Positions 12,999 to 19,011 of a stretch of DNA of 20,877 bases are shown piece by piece. Position 1 is the first letter of the stretch, and every line of letters starts with the position of its first letter. This DNA comes from a virus. Location of the stretch: positions 1 through 20,877 of IMG/VR virus record IMGVR_UViG_3300009431_000417; one strand, given 5' to 3'. The position numbers were made by a program, and so were the translations under genes. The notes under the pieces were generated by a model. It did not search any database. It saw only the letters and a program-made list of their open reading frames with translations, and was not told the origin of the DNA.

Positions 12999-13039
12999 AA
13001 AGGTTCGGGAAGTGAAAGGGAAACATTTCCCAAGCCTTT
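12999..13039 (+). promoter_or_regulatory. Long intergenic hairpin before a ribosome site
   Basis: Positions 12999-13014 pair with 13024-13039 over 16 steps with one mismatch (C-A) and two G-U pairs. The inner half is GGGAAGTG with CATTTCCC and the outer half AAAGGTT with AGCCTTT. The loop is AAAGGGAAA. No U-run follows. The stem ends just before the AAGGAG site of the next gene. It may set mRNA stability or translation. Confidence 0.55.
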
Positions 13040-13053
13040 AAAAAGGAGACGTT

Positions 13054-13239
13054 ATGGAAAAGATGGAAAAGTACGAAGAACCAGCGGTAAAGGTATTTGG
13101 TGAATTAGTGAAACAATGGACTACAGCAAGAGGGGAAACTCCCGAAGAAGGAAATGTAACTATAGCAGAAATAATAGTGGGATTAGGTAAAATTGACTAT
13201 GAACTTAATAAAATAGGCAAAAAGATTATTGATAAATAG
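13054..13239 (+). CDS. Small helical protein, unknown function
   Basis: The 61-residue product begins MEKMEKYEEPAVKVFGELVK and is helical and charged, ending ELNKIGKKIIDK. AAGGAG lies 6 bases upstream. It sits between two structured intergenic segments. No family recognised. Confidence 0.6.
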   Translation: MEKMEKYEEPAVKVFGELVKQWTTARGETPEEGNVTIAEIIVGLGKIDYELNKIGKKIIDK

Positions 13240-13243
13240 CAAT

Positions 13244-13339
13244 GTGGCAAGGAAGTGCCAAGACAAGCGGTGATATGGCACCGAAACCTTTTCTGGCGGA
13301 GAACTGGCTCTTGTCGCCATTAGGTTCTCCCCTTGCCGC
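13244..13339 (+). ncRNA. Three-way-junction RNA with kissing loops, riboswitch-like, unassigned
   Basis: P1 pairs 13244-13252 with 13331-13339: GTGGCAAGG with CCTTGCCGC, 9 pairs including one G-U. P2 pairs GTGCCA (13255-13260) with TGGCAC (13276-13281). P3 pairs GGAGAAC (13298-13304) with GTTCTCC (13324-13330) and extends as TGGC/GCCA (13305-13308, 13316-13319). The P2 loop contains GACAAG (13262-13267) and the P3 loop CTTGTC (13310-13315), perfect complements that can kiss. An alternative pair CGGTG/CACCG (13268-13272, 13279-13283) competes with P2. The overall plan, a closed junction with two hairpins joined at their loops, is like that of purine riboswitches, but the sequence is not theirs. 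It lies about 40 bases before the next start. Confidence 0.6.
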
Positions 13340-13379
13340 TTCCCGTGCTTTTGGGTAGATTAGAAAGGAATTGTCGCTG

Positions 13380-13559
13380 ATGGCAGATGAGCTTTTCTAT
13401 CTCTCGGAAATTCAAGGTATGATAGCCAATTTGGCGATAGAAAATTCCGAACACAACGACGCTTATATACGGTCTTGTGAATTGGTTGATAAATTCGGTC
13501 CACTACGGAAGATAAAGTGGGAACTGGCTATGGAATATTGCTATAGGAGACCCTTATGA
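13380..13559 (+). CDS. Small helical protein, unknown function
   Basis: The 59-residue product begins MADELFYLSEIQGMIANLAI. I prefer the ATG at 13380 to a TTG at 13371, because AAAGG is only 2 bases from the TTG but about 10 from the ATG. It is helical, with three Cys or Met-rich turns (SCELVDK, EYCYRRPL). It is the first gene after the kissing-loop element and could be its target. The stop overlaps the next ATG. Confidence 0.55.
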   Translation: MADELFYLSEIQGMIANLAIENSEHNDAYIRSCELVDKFGPLRKIKWELAMEYCYRRPL

Positions 13560-13678
13560 ACGACCTAATACTCTTATGTCATTTACTAAAGACTTGGATT
13601 AACTACCGTTCCATTAAAGACCCTGTGGATAAGGCGAATGAAAGAGAGATGTTAGAAGAAGTGATGGGGTATGAATAA
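13556..13678 (+). CDS. Tiny helical protein
   Basis: The 40-residue product begins MNDLILLCHLLKTWINYRSI and ends EREMLEEVMGYE. The start overlaps the previous stop (ATGA), and the end overlaps the next gene by 8 bases. Function unknown. Confidence 0.5.
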   Translation: MNDLILLCHLLKTWINYRSIKDPVDKANEREMLEEVMGYE

Positions 13679-14081
13679 ATTGCTTTCAGTTGCCTTAATT
13701 GTATTCGCATTGAGACCTCTTGCATTAGAGGAAGATTGCCTTGAACACGACCACCAACAGATGAGAAAGATTATGAGGCATAAGACACCCATTAAACCTA
13801 TTAAAACATTTGTAGTCAGAGGGGAACTACCAGAGTGGTTACTTAATGCAAAGTCAGTATTCAACAGTCCCCAATTTATTAAGTGGTATCACGACACAAT
13901 GAAAGAACTCCACCCTTGCGAAGACGGGGAGCATTGTTCTCCTATACCCCATATTGTTAAAAGTATTAGAAATTCCGAAGAGTTCCTTGAGTTCGGTAAG
14001 AAGATAAAGTGTCCCATAGTAATTGAGATGGCAGAGACAGAATTAGTAAAGTTGAGGAAGTTGTTGGAGGTTCAGATATGA
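13671..14081 (+). CDS. Unknown protein with hydrophobic N-terminus
   Basis: The 136-residue product begins MNKLLSVALIVFALRPLALE, which could be a signal or anchor segment. It continues as a mostly helical, Cys-containing protein (DGEHCSPIPHIVKSIRNSEE). The ribosome site is weak (GGGG), so coupling to the previous gene is likely. No family recognised. Confidence 0.6.
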   Translation: MNKLLSVALIVFALRPLALEEDCLEHDHQQMRKIMRHKTPIKPIKTFVVRGELPEWLLNAKSVFNSPQFIKWYHDTMKELHPCEDGEHCSPIPHIVKSIRNSEEFLEFGKKIKCPIVIEMAETELVKLRKLLEVQI

Positions 14082-14203
14082 ATATGATTGAGGTAGATGT
14101 GATAAGAGAGTATCTTATCAATCTCGGTAATGAGGGCAAAATAAAACTGGAAGGTATTACTTGGGATGATATCTTCCACGACATATGGGGTATGATACGA
14201 TAA
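14078..14203 (+). CDS. Tiny acidic protein
   Basis: The 41-residue product begins MNMIEVDVIREYLINLGNEG and ends GITWDDIFHDIWGMIR. GGAGG lies 8 bases upstream, and the start overlaps the previous stop as ATGA. Function unknown. Confidence 0.5.
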   Translation: MNMIEVDVIREYLINLGNEGKIKLEGITWDDIFHDIWGMIR

Positions 14204-14209
14204 TAAATA

Positions 14210-14374
14210 ATGCCTAAAGAGTGCCGAGAAGAAAACTGTCCATTTAAAATGCTTATGATTTTATTTAAAGCACTCCCATCTGGTAAGTGTTTTATAAGTT
14301 GGCACAAAAAAGAAGTTAAACATTACGAACACATAGAAACCGAAACCAAAGTAAATAAAGAAGATTTAGAATAA
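14210..14374 (+). CDS. Small Cys-containing protein
   Basis: The 54-residue product begins MPKECREENCPFKMLMILFK and has Cys at 5, 10 and 27, followed by a charged tail (HYEHIETETKVNKEDLE). No clear ribosome site is seen; the start lies 6 bases after the previous stop. It is supported mainly by fit and Cys pattern. Confidence 0.45.
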   Translation: MPKECREENCPFKMLMILFKALPSGKCFISWHKKEVKHYEHIETETKVNKEDLE

Positions 14375-14408
14375 CACTACCTACGGGTAATCCACGAGAA
14401 GTGTTTTT
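14373..14408 (+). terminator. Possible weak terminator hairpin
   Basis: AACACT (14373-14378) pairs with AGTGTT (14400-14405), followed by three more T. The loop is long (21 bases), with a small inner ACC/GGT pair. The stem is short, so efficiency would be low. Confidence 0.3.
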
Positions 14409-14426
14409 CATAATCGAAGGAGAATT

Positions 14427-14636
14427 ATGGAAAATGCTTTTTGTCAAACTTGTACCGCTCGTACTTGCCTTAATACAAATAAGCCCTGTGAAGAAATTGA
14501 AAAGTTATTACCATCTAAAAATAAAGGTCGTTATTGGAAAGAATTTCCAACCGATAACATTGAAGAAGTAGCCATAAAAAGAGCTTTTGAACTTAAATAT
14601 GGTAAACGCAAGCCCAAAAGCCCCAGTGAGGATTAA
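14427..14636 (+). CDS. Cys-rich small protein with basic C-terminal helix
   Basis: The 69-residue product begins MENAFCQTCTARTCLNTNKP and has Cys at 6, 9, 14 and 21, a likely metal site. A conserved-looking second half follows: GRYWKEFPTDNIEEVAIKRA, then FELKYGKRKPKSP. AAGGAG lies 5 bases upstream. It is the last plus-strand gene before the strand switch and overlaps the end of the convergent regulator gene by 4 bases. Confidence 0.6.
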   Translation: MENAFCQTCTARTCLNTNKPCEEIEKLLPSKNKGRYWKEFPTDNIEEVAIKRAFELKYGKRKPKSPSED

Positions 14637-14821
14637 AGATTAACCTTTTTCCTTGCGTGAAACGACATATCAGCAGATGACATTTTAGGACTTTTGCCTA
14701 ATATGTGCTGGCAAATTATATCTCGTAAAGTTTCACTCTTACTTGTATCGCCCTTAATACTGTTTAAGTAATCATCTTGCCATAACTCAAGCATTATTTG
14801 GTATCGTTTTAAACTAGTCAT
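14633..14821 (-). CDS. Ribbon-helix-helix DNA-binding regulator
   Basis: The 62-residue product begins MTSLKRYQIMLELWQDDYLN. A basic strand (KRYQIMLEL) is followed by helix WQDDYLNSIKG, a turn and helix TSKSETLRDIICQHIL. The S-x-S-E-x-L-R start of the second helix is the hallmark of ribbon-helix-helix repressors of the MetJ/Arc type. Such dimers insert the paired strand into the DNA major groove. GGAAGGGG precedes the ATG, which overlaps the upstream stop (TAATG). It is the third gene of a minus-strand operon whose promoter carries a palindrome, so self-repression is likely. A longer reading from an upstream TTG is less favoured. Confidence 0.6.
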   Translation of the reverse strand: MTSLKRYQIMLELWQDDYLNSIKGDTSKSETLRDIICQHILGKSPKMSSADMSFHARKKVNL

Positions 14822-14940
14822 TATTTCCCCTTCCTTGTCCTGAATATAGGACAACCCTTACACTTCTTTTTATCGCAATACTCACAAGTACAAGCTTGAC
14901 ATATTGCAGATCCTTTATATTCACAGTTTTTACATCTCAT
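14821..14940 (-). CDS. Cys-rich microprotein, zinc-binding-like
   Basis: The 39-residue product begins MRCKNCEYKGSAICQACTCE and has eight Cys, at 3, 6, 14, 17, 19, 22, 27 and 30: four CxxC pairs, enough for two zinc sites. GGAGGAGGG lies 5 bases before the ATG. It overlaps the regulator start as TAATG, so the two are coupled. Function unknown; it may be a partner of the regulator. Confidence 0.6.
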   Translation of the reverse strand: MRCKNCEYKGSAICQACTCEYCDKKKCKGCPIFRTRKGK

Positions 14941-15008
14941 AATCCCTCCTCCACGGTTAATAGTAACGCCATAAAACAAGACAAAAACACAATGGGTAGT
15001 ATTATCAT
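14937..15008 (-). CDS. Possible tiny membrane peptide, first gene of the minus operon
   Basis: The 23-residue frame MIILPIVFLSCFMALLLTVE begins after AAAGGGGG, about 33 bases downstream of the predicted transcription start. It ends by overlapping the next ATG (its TGA lies within ATGA). Hydrophobic throughout. Its ribosome site and coupling argue that it is translated, either for its product or as a leader. Confidence 0.4.
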   Translation of the reverse strand: MIILPIVFLSCFMALLLTVEEGL

Positions 15009-15047
15009 ATTTACCCCCTTTGTTCTTACTTCCCCTTATCTAATACA

Positions 15048-15076
15048 AGTATACACTATAAATGTATATTTGTCAA
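15048..15076 (-). promoter_or_regulatory. Consensus sigma-70 promoter of the minus-strand operon
   Basis: On the minus strand, TTGACA (15076-15071) and TATACT (15053-15048) are separated by exactly 17 bases. This is the best promoter in the window. Within the spacer, an inverted repeat TATACA (15050-15055)/TGTATA (15063-15068) overlaps the -10 box, a suitable place for repressor binding. Confidence 0.75.
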
Positions 15077-15171
15077 GTATTATTTACACACTCTTTATAT
15101 GTATACCCTGCTATAAGTGAGAGGCCTTATTCTTCTTTAGTATTAAAGGAATATATTATAATTATACTTTA

Positions 15172-15314
15172 AATACTAAAATATAAAATATAAACTATTA
15201 AAATATAAACTTTAACTATTAACTATAAACTATAAACTATTAACATATTAACATATTAACATTTAACTACTAACTATAAACTATTAGAATATAAACTATT
15301 AGAATATAAACTAT
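15172..15314 (+). repeat. AT-rich tandem-repeat array before the small terminase gene
   Basis: Nearly all A/T with regular C: ATTAACAT three times in tandem (15239-15262), CTATAAA twice (15223-15236), and a 15-bp unit TATAAACTATTAGAA twice plus ten bases (15275-15314) that runs into the terminase start codon. The rest is made of ACTAT/AACTATTA variants. Such arrays act as iterons, unwinding elements or small-terminase (pac) binding sites. Which one applies cannot be told from sequence. The remainder of the gap at 15077-15171 shows no gene. Confidence 0.65.
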
Positions 15315-15732
15315 GATAACAAGAAAGAAAGAACTATTTATTGACTATTATGTAAAACATGGTAGGGAAAGCTATGGTAATGCTACAAAGTCTGCATTAG
15401 AGGCAGGATATAGTCCAAAGACGGCTTATTCGCAAGGGTCAAGGTTGTTAAAGGATGCCGAAGTGCAAAAGGTAATACAACGGAAGATAGAGGCATTGAA
15501 TAAGAAGTTGAATTTAAGTAAAGAGTCAGTACTAGCTATACTATGGGAGATATCAAGAACAGGCAAAAGAGAAGCTGATCGTATCAACGCTAGTATGGGC
15601 ATAGCGAAGATAGAGAAGTGGACAAGTGAGGGAGCATCGCAAGTCGTTAGTATATATGAGGTTATGAGGAAAGAGCTAGAGCAAGGCAACAAGCGTGATG
15701 TTTCTGTAAGTGCTTATGCCCCAAAGACTTAG
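15313..15732 (+). CDS. terS: Terminase small subunit
   Basis: The 139-residue protein has the N-terminal helix-turn-helix pattern of terminase small subunits: KKELFIDYYVKHG (5-17), then GNATKSALEAGYSPKTAYSQ and GSRLLKDAEVQKVIQ. The small subunit recognises the packaging site in concatemeric DNA and activates the large subunit. The C-terminal part (about 60-139) is helical with a flexible end (SVSAYAPKT). The large subunit lies 500 bases downstream. No ribosome site precedes the ATG, because the upstream repeat array runs into it; initiation may rely on the unstructured AT-rich leader. Confidence 0.8.
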   Translation: MITRKKELFIDYYVKHGRESYGNATKSALEAGYSPKTAYSQGSRLLKDAEVQKVIQRKIEALNKKLNLSKESVLAILWEISRTGKREADRINASMGIAKIEKWTSEGASQVVSIYEVMRKELEQGNKRDVSVSAYAPKT

Positions 15733-15781
15733 CACCTTGACATAATATCTAATATAGGACGTTGAATTATAAGGCAAGGTA

Positions 15782-15815
15782 GGGGGTACCCATAGGCAAC
15801 CCCCCGTGTGGGGGT
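15782..15815 (+). promoter_or_regulatory. Alternating hairpin element
   Basis: GGGGGT (15782-15787), ACCCCC (15799-15804) and GGGGGT (15810-15815) follow one another, so the middle segment can pair with either side. The downstream hairpin has 6 bp and loop CGTGT, with no U-run. Such alternatives are typical of attenuators or translational switches. It lies about 60 bases before the next gene. Confidence 0.4.
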
Positions 15816-15872
15816 GATGTATATGTATAACCCACTCGCTAAATTTTCTACCAAAATTAAATCGGAGGCTAT

Positions 15873-16067
15873 ATGTATACCTACGAATGCAGGGTATGCA
15901 GAAAAAGCAGAAACCTAAAAGAAGGCTATAACCACAGATACCTTACTTGGACTGGTGAGGTCATTAATTGCTGTCCTCCCTGCAGGAAAGATATGGACAT
16001 TACTGCTCAAGTAATGGGAATGTCCAAAAAACGCCCGTATTTCGATTCTCTTCATCGTAAAGTCTAA
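15873..16067 (+). CDS. Zinc-ribbon small protein
   Basis: The 64-residue product begins MYTYECRVCRKSRNLKEGYN and has CxxC at 6-9 and CCPPC at 33-37, a four-Cys zinc ribbon, followed by a helical basic tail (AQVMGMSKKRPYFDSLHRKV). CGGAGG lies 6 bases upstream. It sits between the two terminase subunits and could be an HNH-less packaging accessory; this is inference. Confidence 0.6.
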   Translation: MYTYECRVCRKSRNLKEGYNHRYLTWTGEVINCCPPCRKDMDITAQVMGMSKKRPYFDSLHRKV

Positions 16068-16228
16068 AAGGTACTAGGGTATCAATATACAGCCTAATAT
16101 CAGCCACGGGGCTATAATAGAGGATTTAGGGCATTGTAGAGGGATTTTTTGAAAATTAGACGTTTTGGCTAAATTTAAAAATAAGGGTTTCTATCATAAC
16201 TGGTATTTAGCGTTCTTAAAGGCTTATT
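16068..16228 (+). other. Intergenic gap before the large terminase gene
   Basis: This 161-base stretch has a short AGCC/GGCT hairpin (about 16101-16113) and a TATAAT at 16113-16118 without a credible -35 box. I see no gene in it. The large-terminase start has only AAAGG as ribosome site. Confidence 0.35.
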
Positions 16229-17677
16229 ATGCAATTAACAGCTGAAGAGCGTAAATTCTTTAAAGATAAATTCCTGCAGTTCAGAGACGACATACAGTAT
16301 TTCGGCGAGTTCTTCTTCCCGCATTTATTAAATAGAGCTTCTGCAGAGTTCCAGAAAGAGATTTATAGGGATTTAGCCAAAGCCTATCCCTTTTCAGCCT
16401 TTGAGGTATTTAGAGGTGGGGGTAAATCAACTATAGGGTTAATCATTAAACCCATACATTTTGCCCTATTTAAACCTATAGGTGATATTTCACTTATTAG
16501 TAAGTCCGAGAGTTTTGTTTTAAACGAAATAAATAGAAAAATCAAGTCCGAGTTTGAAAATAACGAGAAGTTAATACAGTTCTTTGGTAACCTTAAGACA
16601 GAAAAGTGGTCTGAAAGCTATTTTGTCCTTAAGAACGGTATTGCTTTTGAAGGTATGGGAATAGGTGGGCAGTTAAGAGGTGGAAGGCGTGGTCTTATTA
16701 TGCTCGATGACTTAGAAGATGAGGAAACTGCTATCTCCGAGGAACAACGAGATAAATTAAGACGCCGAATAAACAAAGAGCTGATACCCAAGCTACTCCC
16801 CGAAGCCGAAATGGCATATTTTGGGACACCGATACATCAGTTAGCTTACATACACCAGATCATTACCACCCCAGATAACGGGTGGCATAAGAGAATTTAT
16901 TCTGCGTATATAGACAACAAGCAAGAAGCAGGAAAAGAACGCTGGCAAGAGATGTTCCCCCACGATAGGTTGCAGATGATTAAGTCAACTATGGGGACAA
17001 ACTACTTTTCTGGGGAATATTTATGTAATCCTATAGCAGATGAGAATGTCCCGATAAAAGAAGGTCAGATAAAGACCTGGACAAAGAAGCCCAAGAAGTT
17101 TAGCTGTGTCATAGCGATGGATCCAGCATATTCCGAGGATAGTAATTCGGATTATAAAGTTGCCGTGGTAGTGGGAACGGACGAAGAGGGTAACAGATAC
17201 CTTTTTGCTTATGTAAGAACCCACGCACCGCAACTTCAATACTGGGATATGGTAGCCATTTTATACAGGCAATGGAAAGAACATATTACCGCCGTAGGTG
17301 CCCCTAATGGTGGTGGGGATAAAGAGTTCTTCCGTGGTTTTACCGACTACTGTATAAAAAATAATATTATGGCACCCTGTGAGTTAAAGAATACCTTTAC
17401 CACAGCTACAGGGGATGTTAAACGAAATAAGAAGGTTAGGGTCATAGCAGCCTTACAGCCACATTTTGAAAGAGGTCAGTATTATATACACCCAGAGCAT
17501 ATGGAGGCACGGGATGAGCTTTTAACAATAGGTGCTTCCAGGTGGGATGATTTAGTTGATGCTATGAGTTATGCAGAGTCTATTATTCAGCCTATTTATT
17601 ATGAGGCAACAGCATACGAGGATGAGCAGATAGAACAGGAAAAGATAGACCGTGGCATTACGGGATATGGAGACTAA
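16229..17677 (+). CDS. terL: Terminase large subunit
   Basis: This 482-residue protein is the ATP-driven motor and nuclease that fills the capsid. The N-terminal ATPase domain has FRGGGKST (61-68) as Walker A, GLIMLDDLED (155-164) as Walker B with the catalytic acid, and a later coupling segment, MAYFGTPIHQ. The C-terminal RNase H-like nuclease begins CVIAMDPAYSED (293-304) with Asp298, and ends with RWDDLVDAMSYAE (438-450), which supplies further acidic metal ligands. Length and order match the family. The stop overlaps the next ATG (TAATG), so the radical SAM enzyme is co-translated with it. Confidence 0.95.
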   Translation: MQLTAEERKFFKDKFLQFRDDIQYFGEFFFPHLLNRASAEFQKEIYRDLAKAYPFSAFEVFRGGGKSTIGLIIKPIHFALFKPIGDISLISKSESFVLNEINRKIKSEFENNEKLIQFFGNLKTEKWSESYFVLKNGIAFEGMGIGGQLRGGRRGLIMLDDLEDEETAISEEQRDKLRRRINKELIPKLLPEAEMAYFGTPIHQLAYIHQIITTPDNGWHKRIYSAYIDNKQEAGKERWQEMFPHDRLQMIKSTMGTNYFSGEYLCNPIADENVPIKEGQIKTWTKKPKKFSCVIAMDPAYSEDSNSDYKVAVVVGTDEEGNRYLFAYVRTHAPQLQYWDMVAILYRQWKEHITAVGAPNGGGDKEFFRGFTDYCIKNNIMAPCELKNTFTTATGDVKRNKKVRVIAALQPHFERGQYYIHPEHMEARDELLTIGASRWDDLVDAMSYAESIIQPIYYEATAYEDEQIEQEKIDRGITGYGD

Positions 17678-19002
17678 TGAAAGTCCTATTTGTTTACCCG
17701 AATATAGGAACAGAGTTACGAATACCATTAGCAATTTCAATATTGATAGCAACTATAAGAAAAGCAGGTCATGAAGTCAAACTATTCGACACAACTTTTT
17801 ACGGAGAATTTCATACGGATGATGAAAAGATGTCAGCACTTGGAACGCACGAGAAAACGAATCTCAACGAAATCGTTGGGAAAACGGAAAAAAAAGATGT
17901 CAAAGAAATGCTTAAAAAAGAAGTGGAATCCTTTAAACCCAATCTTATCTGCGTGTCGCTGGTTGAAAGGAATTTTAACACGGCGAAAGAGCTGTTGCAG
18001 GATACGAAGATACCGACGCTAGTTGGAGGAATACTTCCTACCATAGCTCCTGAGTTTGTTCTTAAGCAACCTTGGGTTAGCGGTATATGCGTAGGTGAAG
18101 GCGAGGAGTGGATAAAAGAAGTTCTCAAGGGGAAAAGTTTAGATAGTAAATTTCCTTTAATGGATATGGATGATATTCCAGACCAAGACTGGTCGGATTT
18201 TGATGAGAGGCATTTATTGAAACCATTTATGGGTAAAGTTTATAGAGGCGGTGCATTTGAGTTTTCACGGGGTTGTTATAAGTCGTGTACCTTTTGTGTA
18301 GCACCGAAGATACGGAAGATTTGTGAAGGGCTTGGAAGATACCACAGAACCAAATCACCGTCAAGGTGCATAGAAGAAATACAAAAGAAGATATTAGAAT
18401 ACCAACTGACTATGGTTTCTTTCGGGGATACGGATTTCCTAAGCGGTGTTACTAAACCCGTTATGTATGATTTTTTAAGTTTGTATGCTAGGAAGATTAA
18501 AACCCCGTTTACCATACAGACAGGCGTAGAGAATCTTATGGACGAGAAGTCTTTAAAACTTCTTCGTGAGGCTCAATGCTGTGCTATCAGCGTGGGTATT
18601 GAAAGCGGTAGTGATAGAATTCGAAAAACGGTAATTAAGAAAGCGATACCGTTTGAGGTTATTAAGAAAGCATTTGACTTGTGTAGAAAACACGAGTTGC
18701 GTATTACAGCTAATTATATGGTGGGGTTACCATTTGAAACAGAAAAAGATATTATGGATACTATGGAACTTAATAAGTACATAGACCCACCGTCAATAGC
18801 AGTAACATTTTTTACTCCGTTTATGGGTACGGAGCTTTATGACATTTGCATTAAAGAAGGTTTTTATAGACCGTTTCGGGAGAATGTTTATGGTTACCCA
18901 CCGTTAGATATGCCACAGCTTAAACCCGAAAAAATAAAGAAAATGGTAAAGGATTTCACAGATGATTTCAGGGGATACCAAAGAGATTTTAATATCTTAT
19001 AA
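17677..19002 (+). CDS. B12-binding-type radical SAM enzyme
   Basis: The 441-residue protein has an N-terminal cobalamin-binding-like Rossmann domain (about 1-155: VLFVYPN, LIATIRKAGHEVKLFD, VGGILPTIAPEF, CVGEGEEWIKEVL). A radical SAM domain follows, with FSRGCYKSCTFC: Cys200, 204 and 207 as the CxxxCxxC iron-sulfur site. Further radical SAM motifs are SVGIESGSDRIRK and NYMVGLPFETEKDI. The DxHxxG base-off B12 motif is absent, as in many relatives, so cobalamin use is unsure. Such enzymes methylate or rearrange carbon centres; the substrate here is unknown. The start overlaps the large-terminase stop, and the portal follows after 9 bases, so it is fixed in the packaging operon. Confidence 0.9.
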   Translation: MKVLFVYPNIGTELRIPLAISILIATIRKAGHEVKLFDTTFYGEFHTDDEKMSALGTHEKTNLNEIVGKTEKKDVKEMLKKEVESFKPNLICVSLVERNFNTAKELLQDTKIPTLVGGILPTIAPEFVLKQPWVSGICVGEGEEWIKEVLKGKSLDSKFPLMDMDDIPDQDWSDFDERHLLKPFMGKVYRGGAFEFSRGCYKSCTFCVAPKIRKICEGLGRYHRTKSPSRCIEEIQKKILEYQLTMVSFGDTDFLSGVTKPVMYDFLSLYARKIKTPFTIQTGVENLMDEKSLKLLREAQCCAISVGIESGSDRIRKTVIKKAIPFEVIKKAFDLCRKHELRITANYMVGLPFETEKDIMDTMELNKYIDPPSIAVTFFTPFMGTELYDICIKEGFYRPFRENVYGYPPLDMPQLKPEKIKKMVKDFTDDFRGYQRDFNIL

Positions 19003-19011
19003 AGGGATAAT

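Noticed and set aside
13966-14307. A 113-residue minus-strand open frame
   Set aside because: It covers three coupled plus-strand genes, has a Ser/Ile-rich low-complexity look typical of an antisense frame and lacks a ribosome site.
14896-15120. A 74-residue plus-strand open frame
   Set aside because: It lies antisense to the Cys-rich microprotein and the consensus minus-strand promoter and has no ribosome site.
15737-15742. TTGACA as a -35 box for the zinc-ribbon/terminase genes
   Set aside because: No acceptable -10 box lies 16-18 bases downstream.
15815-15912. Short frame starting after GGGGGTG between the terminase genes
   Set aside because: It overlaps the zinc-ribbon gene in another frame and lacks support. 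The gene at 15873 has a better ribosome site and a zinc motif.
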